Position numbers and translations under genes: made by a program
Notes under the pieces: generated by a model
The model's database searches: none
The model's input: the letters and a program-made list of their open reading frames with translations, nothing else
Told to the model about the DNA's origin: nothing
In this document: piece by piece, positions 42,132 to 48,188 of the stretch
How the letters are laid out: every line of letters starts with the position of its first letter
Numbering within the stretch: position 1 is the first letter of the stretch
From: Ohtaekwangia sp966211525
GTDB lineage: Bacteria > Bacteroidota > Bacteroidia > Cytophagales > Cyclobacteriaceae
Length of the DNA: 64,000 bases
Direction: 5' to 3'
Assembly (NCBI GenBank): GCA_966211525.1
Contig: CBIHOZ010000014.1
Span: 1-64,000 of the forward strand

Positions 42132-42797
42132 ATGCTTCATAAAACGCGCGGCATAGTTTTCAGATATACCCGGTATGGCGATTCGTCCATTATCGTGAAT
42201 ATTTTTACGGAAGCGTTTGGCATGCAGAGTTACATTGTGAATGGTGTGCGCACGCAATCAACAAAAAGTAAAATTGCGCTATACCAGCCGCTCACGTTGC
42301 TCGATCTGGTAGTATACCATCGCGAGAATGCGAACATCATGCGCATTAAAGAAATAAAGTGTTTATATCCTTACCTTACTATACCTACCGATGTGCCCAA
42401 GTCTGCGCTGGCGATGTTTATCAACGAAGTAATAAACAAAACAGTAAAAGAAGAAAGTCATGCGCAGGAGCTATGCGATTTTCTGATTCAATCAATGATA
42501 AAGCTCGATCAGCAAACAAAGGTTGAAAACTTTCACCTGGTGTTTCTTATCAAGCTGAGTCGTTTCTTAGGTTTTGGAGCGCAAACCAAAAACGAAATTG
42601 TTGGCGGAAGACTTGCTTCGCTCGAAGCGGAAGCCATGCTTGAAAAAGTTGTTATAGCGGACTATGATACACCGCTGACTATATCTAATACCCTACGCAG
42701 AGAAATACTGGAAGTACTTTTGAAATTCTATACCGACCACATTGAAACTATTGGCGAGATGAAGTCGGTGCAGGTGTTGCGCGAGGTGATGAGTTAG
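42132..42797 (+). CDS. recO: DNA repair protein RecO
   Basis: 221-residue mediator that, with RecR, loads RecA onto SSB-coated DNA. N-terminal OB fold (HKTRGIVFRYTRYGDSSIIVNIFTEAFGMQSYIVNGVRTQSTKSKIALYQPLTLLDLVV) and a helical C-terminal domain with LSRFLGFGAQ. The zinc-ribbon cysteines of some RecO proteins are absent here (an EIVGGRLASLEAEAML segment instead), as in many Bacteroidota. It is in one operon with the porZ-like gene, a neighbourhood I believe is common in the phylum. Confidence 0.93.
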   Translation: MLHKTRGIVFRYTRYGDSSIIVNIFTEAFGMQSYIVNGVRTQSTKSKIALYQPLTLLDLVVYHRENANIMRIKEIKCLYPYLTIPTDVPKSALAMFINEVINKTVKEESHAQELCDFLIQSMIKLDQQTKVENFHLVFLIKLSRFLGFGAQTKNEIVGGRLASLEAEAMLEKVVIADYDTPLTISNTLRREILEVLLKFYTDHIETIGEMKSVQVLREVMS

Positions 42798-42832
42798 CTT
42801 TAAGGCTTTTCTTGCGACTATTGATAAACGCA

Positions 42833-42916
42833 CTAATCTTTTTTTTCTTCCTTTTTAGTTAACGGTTTTTCACCTCCGATGAAGTCAATGTTTAATTCTT
42901 GTTTATTGACTTTCAT
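42833..42916 (-). CDS. micro-ORF coupled to XRE gene, 27 aa
   Basis: The stop TAA of the second XRE gene and this ATG share one base (TAATG). The product would read KVNKQELNIDFIGGEKPLTKKEEKKD after the start. Eight consecutive A bases (minus strand, 42839-42846) precede the stop; deletion of one A would continue the reading as KKISAFINSRKKSLKAN for another 30 codons into the recO antisense. Either a real micropeptide, a decayed small gene, or a slippage site. The Gly-Gly-Glu-Lys-Pro-Leu-Thr stretch looks protein-like. Confidence 0.4.
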   Translation of the reverse strand: MKVNKQELNIDFIGGEKPLTKKEEKKD

Positions 42917-43323
42917 TACTGTTTTGAGTCCAACATCTTTTTGAGTAATTCGATTTTCTCTTCTTTTTCTTTTAACAATGCTTCGTACAGCTTTCTATTT
43001 TCATTCATTGCATTTCTATATTCATCCAATGGGTTAAATGTGCATTGGTGGTTAGGTCCAATAGGTCCTTGATAATTCGAAGCGTTATCATAGTTGTTTT
43101 GAATGTTATAGATCACGCCTTCTTCTAAAAAACTTTTAATCTGTTCAGGAGTAACTTGCAGCGCTTTTGCTATCCGCGAAAGCGTAATTTCGTCAATCGT
43201 TTCACTTTGTTCAAGCTTGGAAACAGCTTGCTTGCTCATACCCAATGACTCTGCCAATACCTCTTGGTTTACTCCGCGCATTTCACGAATGCGCATCAAC
43301 TTTCTGCCAACGTGTAAATTCAT
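42916..43323 (-). CDS. XRE family HTH regulator (copy 2)
   Basis: 135 residues. HTH at about 5-62 (VGRKLMRIREMRGVNQEVLAESLGMSKQAVSKLEQSE), then a middle segment with NIQNNYDN, and a C-terminal coiled coil (MNENRKLYEALLKEKEEKIELLKKMLDSK). Clearly a tandem duplicate of the gene at 43360-43788: the same three parts in the same order, with shared TFNPLDEYRN / AFNPLDEYRN. The coiled coil should give a stable dimer. It is 36 bp downstream of copy 1 and probably co-transcribed. Confidence 0.9.
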   Translation of the reverse strand: MNLHVGRKLMRIREMRGVNQEVLAESLGMSKQAVSKLEQSETIDEITLSRIAKALQVTPEQIKSFLEEGVIYNIQNNYDNASNYQGPIGPNHQCTFNPLDEYRNAMNENRKLYEALLKEKEEKIELLKKMLDSKQ

Positions 43324-43359
43324 GAACCTATATTTAAAATTGCCGCAACGGGTCGAAAA

Positions 43360-43788
43360 TTACTTCGACTCAAGCATCTTCGTTAGCAGTGCTATCTTTT
43401 CGTCTTTTTCCTTCAGCAATGCCTCGTAAAGTTTTTTGTTCTCGATTACCTCATTTCGATATTCATCTAAGGGGTTGAAAGCGCAATGATAATTATTGCC
43501 TTCTGAGCTACCCGATTGATGAGGCCCGGAGTTGTTTGTTGCGTTGTCGTAATTGTTTTGAATGTTATTGATCACGGCTTCATCACTGTAATATTTGATC
43601 AGTTCGGGAGTAACATCCAATGCTTTAGCTATCCGCGCAAGCGTTGTCTCTTCAATCGATTCACTTTGCTCCAGCTTCGAAACTGCTTGCTGACTTATAC
43701 CCAGCGTCTCAGCCAGTGCCTCCTGTTTTATACCACGTATCTCGCGAATGCGCGCAATCTTTCTACCGATGTGTAATTTCTCAGCCAT
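43360..43788 (-). CDS. XRE family HTH regulator (copy 1)
   Basis: 142 residues. HTH at about 6-64 (IGRKIARIREIRGIKQEALAETLGISQQAVSKLEQSESIEETTLARIAKALDV), middle VINNIQNNYDNATNNSGPH, C-terminal coiled coil (VIENKKLYEALLKEKDEKIALLTKMLESK). First of a tandem pair. The TACATTTG promoter ends 4 nt before its ATG, and an AACAAC/GTTGTT palindrome overlaps the -33 position, suggesting self-repression. The target genes are unknown; the pair could also control the next genes on the same strand. Confidence 0.92.
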   Translation of the reverse strand: MAEKLHIGRKIARIREIRGIKQEALAETLGISQQAVSKLEQSESIEETTLARIAKALDVTPELIKYYSDEAVINNIQNNYDNATNNSGPHQSGSSEGNNYHCAFNPLDEYRNEVIENKKLYEALLKEKDEKIALLTKMLESK

Positions 43789-43792
43789 AGTT

Positions 43793-43826
43793 CAAATGTA
43801 AAAAATAATATATATGTAAAAAACAA
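43793..43826 (-). promoter_or_regulatory. promoter TTG-N23-TACATTTG, leaderless
   Basis: TACATTTG on the minus strand at 43793-43800 is an exact consensus match; TTG at 43824-43826. Only 4 nt separate the -7 box from the ATG of XRE copy 1 (43788), so the mRNA would be leaderless. Confidence 0.75.
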
Positions 43827-43840
43827 CTGATATGGTTGTT
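43822..43840. promoter_or_regulatory. XRE operator candidate AACAAC-N7-GTTGTT
   Basis: Perfect 6-bp arms with a 7-nt spacer (TGATATG), overlapping the -33 TTG of the XRE promoter. A dimeric Cro/CI-type repressor would bind a site of this size. Confidence 0.55.
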
Positions 43841-43877
43841 AAAAACGAGATGTCTTAACTGATCGATATACTATATA

Positions 43878-44762
43878 TCAATACCCTTTTCCCGCTATAT
43901 CATTTCTGAACATCTCCATTCCCTTACGATCTTGCAGCGTAACAAAAACGAGTTTGCCATTTATACCGCCAAACACCAGGTTGCTGCAGTTCTTGCCTTT
44001 TAACTGTACTTCGCGAATCAGTTCGCCTTTCGGTGAGAGTATAGCGATGGTGCCTTTACCGTAACGTGTTACATAGAGGTTGCCTTCTTTGTCGCATTTC
44101 ATGCCATCGAAACCAAAATCAGGAAACTCTGCGAACAATCTTTTGTTGGAGATGTTGCCATCGAAGTCGACATCAAATGCCCAGATTTTTTTCTGTACAC
44201 TTTCATTTACATATAGTATACGCTCATCCGGGCTCAACTCTATACCGTTGGTGGTGCCCATCTTGTCATCCAGCAACACAGCTTTACCGCCCTTGTCGAT
44301 GCGCCATATTTTACCGGTGCCCTCTTTCCAGTTCGGGTCAGATGCAAACAACTGGTTCTTGCTGTTGATGCAGAGGTCGTTCGGTTGATTAAAGCCATCG
44401 TTGTGCGAGTATACCGACACCTTCTTGTTCTTCATATTTACCTTCAACACATTGTGCGCACTGAAGTCTGCGAGATACATATTGCCTTTGCTATCGAACT
44501 TTATACTGTTGGCCGTGCTGCCCTGTGGAAGTGTAAGGAATAACGATACTTTTTTATCGGGTGTGATCATGGCGATCGTTCCATCTTTCTGATAGTTCAC
44601 AACATATAGATTGCCGTCCTTATCAAAGCATGGTCCTTCAATGTTGTTGGTAAAGATGTTCTCGGCTGTATAGTCTTCTGCAATGAAATGTCGCTGATAA
44701 TCTTGTGCGTGTGTTGCCATTACTTGTGCGAGTAACGCTAACGATAAAAATATTCGTGCCAT
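43878..44762 (-). CDS. SMP-30/gluconolactonase-like secreted protein
   Basis: 294 residues: signal peptide RIFLSLALLAQVMATHAQ (cleavage near 20), then a six-bladed beta-propeller of the SMP-30/gluconolactonase/LRE group. Repeated GNLYVVN, GNMYLADF, QLFASD, RILYVNES, GNLYVTRYG blades are visible, with an N-terminal IEGPCFDKDGNLYV and a central TNGIELSPDERILYV typical of the metal-binding lactonases. Probably periplasmic lactone hydrolase; substrate unknown. Monocistronic behind TACTTTTA. Confidence 0.88.
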   Translation of the reverse strand: MARIFLSLALLAQVMATHAQDYQRHFIAEDYTAENIFTNNIEGPCFDKDGNLYVVNYQKDGTIAMITPDKKVSLFLTLPQGSTANSIKFDSKGNMYLADFSAHNVLKVNMKNKKVSVYSHNDGFNQPNDLCINSKNQLFASDPNWKEGTGKIWRIDKGGKAVLLDDKMGTTNGIELSPDERILYVNESVQKKIWAFDVDFDGNISNKRLFAEFPDFGFDGMKCDKEGNLYVTRYGKGTIAILSPKGELIREVQLKGKNCSNLVFGGINGKLVFVTLQDRKGMEMFRNDIAGKGY

Positions 44763-44783
44763 GGGTATGAATTGGTTATAGTA

Positions 44784-44791
44784 TAAAAGTA
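44784..44791 (-). promoter_or_regulatory. -7-like element TACTTTTA (minus)
   Basis: One base off TAnnTTTG, 21 nt upstream of the SMP-30-like gene, within a short 30-bp spacer after the Sua5-like gene's stop. Confidence 0.4.
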
Positions 44792-44792
44792 G

Positions 44793-45422
44793 TTATAAGT
44801 ATTGATCAAAGTCTCCGAGTCCCTGACGAATGATTGAAAAATCATCGCCCGTGCAGTCAACAACAGTAGAGGGTACGTTGCCTCCAGTACCGCCATCGAT
44901 CACTATATCAACCTTGTGTTTAAAGTCTTCATAGATTTCTTCCGGATCGGTGGTATAGGCTTTGATCTGGTCATCGTCTTTGATAGATGTTGTGATGAGC
45001 GGGTTCTGAAGATGCTCAACAATGGTGCGGGGTATGGCGTGATCGGGTATACGTATACCAACCGTCTTTTTATTTACATCGAGAATTTTCGGTACGCGAC
45101 TGCTCGATTCGAGGATGAACGTGAACGGTCCGGGCAATGCCTTCTTCAAAACTTTGAACACCGGTGTGTCGATTCTTCGGACAAATTCTGAAATGTGACT
45201 GAGGTCGTTGCAAATAAAAGAAAGGTCAAGCTTTTGTGGTTTGATGTTCATGATCTGACACAACCGCTCGATGGATTTCCGGTTCATCAGGTCGCAGCCA
45301 ATACCATAAATTGTATCGGTTGGGTAAACGATAATGCCACCGTTTTTCAGCACGTCAACCACATGGTTGATCTTGCGCATCTCGGGGTTTTGTGGATGTA
45401 TTTTCAGTAATTCAGCCGCCAT
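44793..45422 (-). CDS. Sua5/YciO/YrdC family protein
   Basis: 209 residues. The family forms threonylcarbamoyl-adenylate for tRNA t6A37, or in the YciO branch has a related ATP-dependent function. GGIIVYPTDTIYGIGCD (about 28-44), LPGPFTFILESSS (about 94-107), TVGIRIPDH (about 118-126), ITTSIKDDD and a C-terminal IDGGTGGNVPSTVVDCTGDDFSIIRQG are present. The KxR motif of TsaC is less clear (IKPQKLDLSFIC), so the YciO branch is possible. Cytoplasmic. Confidence 0.87.
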   Translation of the reverse strand: MAAELLKIHPQNPEMRKINHVVDVLKNGGIIVYPTDTIYGIGCDLMNRKSIERLCQIMNIKPQKLDLSFICNDLSHISEFVRRIDTPVFKVLKKALPGPFTFILESSSRVPKILDVNKKTVGIRIPDHAIPRTIVEHLQNPLITTSIKDDDQIKAYTTDPEEIYEDFKHKVDIVIDGGTGGNVPSTVVDCTGDDFSIIRQGLGDFDQYL

Positions 45423-45429
45423 TTGTTTC

Positions 45430-45437
45430 TAAAGATA
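45430..45437 (-). promoter_or_regulatory. -7-like element TATCTTTA (minus)
   Basis: One base off TAnnTTTG, 7 nt upstream of the Sua5-like gene start; near-leaderless. Confidence 0.4.
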
Positions 45438-45489
45438 GATAATCGGCAGAAATCAAAAGTTGTTCCTGCGGAGGTTGGATCGGTTTTAC

Positions 45490-45497
45490 TATTTTTG
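45490..45497 (+). promoter_or_regulatory. -7 promoter element TATTTTTG before mltG
   Basis: Exact TAnnTTTG match 17 nt before ATG 45515. A second box TAGTTTTG at 45505-45512 ends just 2 nt before the ATG and is probably too close to use. Confidence 0.55.
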
Positions 45498-45514
45498 GTG
45501 TTCTTAGTTTTGAT

Positions 45515-46570
45515 ATGAAAGTCAGCAAACGTTTAATTGTATTTCTTGTGGTGGCTATCCTGGGGATCTCCTTCAGTTACTACGCTTACCAGATTGTATA
45601 CACCCCCAACATTCTTGTTGGCAGAGATGACAGACTGTTTATAGTCGCGGAGGGTTCTACATTTAAAGACATTCAGAAGCAACTGCACGACAGCAAGATT
45701 GTAAACGACCTGGTGTCGTTTAGTTTTCTGGCGAAGCTCAGCGGTTATGACGATGAGTTAAAGCCCGGCCGCTATATTTTGCGTAAGAACATGACGAACC
45801 TGCAGGCGCTGAAAATTTTACGTTCCGGAAAACAGGAGCCTGTAAAAATTACTTTCAATAACGTACGTCTGCTTCCTGAACTGGCCGAGCGCATCACGCG
45901 CAACCTCGGTATGAAGCCCGAAGAGTTTGAAGCTGCACTTGTAAAGTTTGCCATGAGCAACTCGTATGGTTTTAACCAGGACAATATCATGGCGATGTTT
46001 ATTCCGAACACATACGAAGTATACTATAATGTTACTCCGGAAGCGTTAGTAGAGCGCCTGCATGAAGAGTACGAAAAATTCTGGACCGATGAACGTAAGG
46101 CGAAAGCCAAAGAGGTTGGTCTTACGCCCGTAGAGGTTTCGGTGCTCGCATCGATTGTGCAGGCCGAAAGTATAAATGCCAAGGAAGCTCCCATCATTGC
46201 CGGACTATATTTGAATCGTCTGAGAAAAGGTATAGCCCTGCAGGCTGACCCTACATTGGTATTTGCTGTTGGCGATTTTTCGTTGAAGCGTGTGTTGAAT
46301 GTGCACAAGCAAATTGATTCGCCTTACAACACCTATAAATATCCAGGCTTACCTCCGGGACCGATCAACATGCCGGAGATACGCTCACTGGATGCTGTGC
46401 TGAACTATACGCCAAGCGATTATTACTATATGTGTGCGAAGGAAGATTTTTCGGGCAATCATAATTTCACCAATAGTTATGAAGAGCACATGAAGAATGC
46501 TGCGCGTTACCAGAAAGCACTTACGATAGAACAGCAGAAAGGTGCTGCGTTGAGAGGGGAAAGCAAGTAA
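45515..46570 (+). CDS. mltG: endolytic transglycosylase MltG
   Basis: Membrane-anchored enzyme that cleaves nascent peptidoglycan and terminates glycan strands. 351 residues: one N-terminal membrane helix (about 7-27), a LysM-like region, and the YceG catalytic domain with SVLASIVQAES (catalytic Glu about 218), APIIAGLYLNRLRKGIALQADPTL and KYPGLPPGPI. First of a three-gene run with the thioesterase and YihY genes, 5 bp and overlapping spacings. Confidence 0.94.
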   Translation: MKVSKRLIVFLVVAILGISFSYYAYQIVYTPNILVGRDDRLFIVAEGSTFKDIQKQLHDSKIVNDLVSFSFLAKLSGYDDELKPGRYILRKNMTNLQALKILRSGKQEPVKITFNNVRLLPELAERITRNLGMKPEEFEAALVKFAMSNSYGFNQDNIMAMFIPNTYEVYYNVTPEALVERLHEEYEKFWTDERKAKAKEVGLTPVEVSVLASIVQAESINAKEAPIIAGLYLNRLRKGIALQADPTLVFAVGDFSLKRVLNVHKQIDSPYNTYKYPGLPPGPINMPEIRSLDAVLNYTPSDYYYMCAKEDFSGNHNFTNSYEEHMKNAARYQKALTIEQQKGAALRGESK

Positions 46571-46575
46571 GGTAT

Positions 46576-46983
46576 ATGTATCAATCAGAGACATCCGTCC
46601 GGGTACGTTATGGTGAGACCGACCAGATGGGATATGTATACTATGGATTTTATGCGATGTACTATGAAGTAGCACGCGTAGAAGCCATGCGACAGTTGGG
46701 ACTTTCATATAGGGATGTAGAAGCGATGGGCGTTATGATGCCCGTGCTGGAGAATCACTCCAAGTATATGGCACCTGCGCGGTACGATGAAGTGCTTCGT
46801 ATTGTAACAACGATACGCGAGAAGCCAACGATAAAGATCAAGTTTGAATATGAGATTTTTAACGAAGCGAATAAACTTATAAACAGAGGCGAAACACTTC
46901 TGGTTTTTGTAGATAAGAAAACGAATCGTCCGTGTCGCCCGCCCGAGGCGATGGAGACTTTACTGGAGCCATTTTTTACATGA
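46576..46983 (+). CDS. YbgC-type acyl-CoA thioesterase
   Basis: 135-residue hot-dog fold thioesterase. The 4-hydroxybenzoyl-CoA thioesterase-type signature reads RYGETDQMGYVYYGFYAMYYEVARVEAMR (about 9-37), with catalytic Asp16 in place but the common GHVNN replaced by GYVYY. MMPVLENHSKYMAPARYDEVL follows. Acts on short- or medium-chain acyl-CoA or acyl-ACP in the cytoplasm; substrate unknown. It overlaps the next gene's start by 4 nt (ATGA). Confidence 0.92.
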   Translation: MYQSETSVRVRYGETDQMGYVYYGFYAMYYEVARVEAMRQLGLSYRDVEAMGVMMPVLENHSKYMAPARYDEVLRIVTTIREKPTIKIKFEYEIFNEANKLINRGETLLVFVDKKTNRPCRPPEAMETLLEPFFT

Positions 46984-47999
46984 AGTATAAACAGAAACGC
47001 ATTTTACTACAGTGGAGCCCCGGCAGGCGCGTTATCACCTGGCTGAAGAAAGTGCGTTTTAAAAAATACGAAAATGTATCGTTGTATAAGATTCTAAAGT
47101 TGTTCATCGAAAACCTGATGGACGATGAGATTATGGACCGTGCCAACGGTGTAGCCTATAACTTTATCCTCGCTATATTTCCTGCGGTGATCTTCCTTTT
47201 CACCTTGATCCCCTATATAACACCATCGTTCCCGGGTATCACCGATAAAAGTATAATGGAATTTTTGGGAGGGATGATTCCTCCATCTATGTTTGAAGTG
47301 GTGGCACCTACGGTAATGGATATCGTACGCAACCAACGAGGAGGTTTGTTGTCGCTGGGTTTTGTGTTCTCGGTATATCTTTCTACCAACGGAACCATGG
47401 CGCTGATGCGAGCCTTCAACGCCTGCTATCGCACCATTGAAAGGCGCAGCGGTGTAAAGACACGCGTAATCGCCACCGGACTTACATTCAATCTCGCTTT
47501 TGTTGTGCTGTTAGCTATAGCATTGCTCATTGTGGGGCAGTTTGTATTAGACTATATCATGCAGTTCGAATGGCTTAACATCGATGAGTTCACGGTGTTC
47601 CTGCTCTTTGCACTTCGCTTCATTGTGATCTTCATTGTATTCTTCCTGGCTATATCTACACTATATTATTTCGGCCCCGCTATACATTACAACTGGCGCT
47701 TCTTTTCCATCGGTTCGTTGGTAGCAACATTGCTCACGCTTGCAGTATCGTATGGTTTCTCATACTACGTAACAAACTTCGCTACCTATAACAAAGTATA
47801 CGGCTCCATCGGTGTACTTATCGCGCTGATGGTATGGATACAACTCGTTACCGTTGTGTTATTGATTGGCTACGAGATCAACGCCAGCATCCACCACGCC
47901 ATCCGCCGGGAAGCACTATGGAATGCAAGAAAGTACCGGAGAACAAGTCCAACCGCCGGCAAAATCAAATCCGATTCTGATCTCTTTTTTCAGCGTTAA
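46980..47999 (+). CDS. YihY/virulence factor BrkB family membrane protein
   Basis: About 339 residues with six membrane helices. MDRANGVAYNFILAIFPAVIFLFTLIPYI begins the conserved core; YGSIGVLIALMVWIQLVTVVLLIGYEIN near the C-terminus is a family hallmark. YihY-family proteins were once thought to be RNase BN; current evidence points to an inner-membrane role, and a transport function has been proposed. ATG 46980 overlaps the thioesterase stop (ATGA); an upstream GTG (46932) is less likely. Confidence 0.9.
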   Translation: MKYKQKRILLQWSPGRRVITWLKKVRFKKYENVSLYKILKLFIENLMDDEIMDRANGVAYNFILAIFPAVIFLFTLIPYITPSFPGITDKSIMEFLGGMIPPSMFEVVAPTVMDIVRNQRGGLLSLGFVFSVYLSTNGTMALMRAFNACYRTIERRSGVKTRVIATGLTFNLAFVVLLAIALLIVGQFVLDYIMQFEWLNIDEFTVFLLFALRFIVIFIVFFLAISTLYYFGPAIHYNWRFFSIGSLVATLLTLAVSYGFSYYVTNFATYNKVYGSIGVLIALMVWIQLVTVVLLIGYEINASIHHAIRREALWNARKYRRTSPTAGKIKSDSDLFFQR

Positions 48000-48007
48000 C
48001 GAATAAC

Positions 48008-48137
48008 GTGTTTAGGTGTGTACGTGTTTATGTTACGTTGACACGGGCTTACGTTGATACGTGTTTACGTTAGGGGAAGCTATATATAGCGCTACACCAC
48101 CTCACGTACACACTTAAACACGTACACACCTAAACAC
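48008..48137. repeat. GTGT-octamer repeat copy 3 with 23-bp inverted arms
   Basis: Left arm 48008-48030 and right arm 48115-48137 are perfect reverse complements over 23 bp. The units on the left read GTGTTTAG, GTGTGTAC, GTGTTTA(T). Read on the minus strand, the right side continues GTGTTTAG, GTGTGTAC, GTGTTTAA, GTGTGTAC, GTGAGGTG, matching copy 1. The 84-nt centre contains GCTATATATAGC (48079-48090). Lies between the convergent YihY and secDF genes. Confidence 0.9.
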
Positions 48138-48138
48138 A

Positions 48139-48170
48139 AAAAGGGCACCCCATTACGGAGCACCCTTTTC
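48139..48170. terminator. bidirectional terminator between YihY and SecDF genes
   Basis: Outer stem AAAAGGG / CCCTTTT (48139-48145 with 48163-48169), with partial inner pairing of CCC and GG-G. A-run on one side and T-run on the other allow termination in both directions. Confidence 0.6.
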
Positions 48171-48188
48171 ATATACTTTAAACTAGTA

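Noticed and set aside
42833..43788. Toxin-antitoxin system at the XRE pair
   Set aside because: No toxin-like partner gene (RelE, HipA, Fic or similar) is adjacent; the neighbour is an SMP-30-like secreted protein and the micro-ORF is too short.
43822..43840. Transposon end or attachment site near the XRE genes
   Set aside because: The inverted repeat is short, unpaired with a second copy or target duplication, and no integrase or transposase is nearby; an operator is the simpler reading.
44793..45422. tsaC symbol for the Sua5/YciO protein
   Set aside because: The KxR motif of the tRNA-modifying branch is not clear, so no symbol is given.
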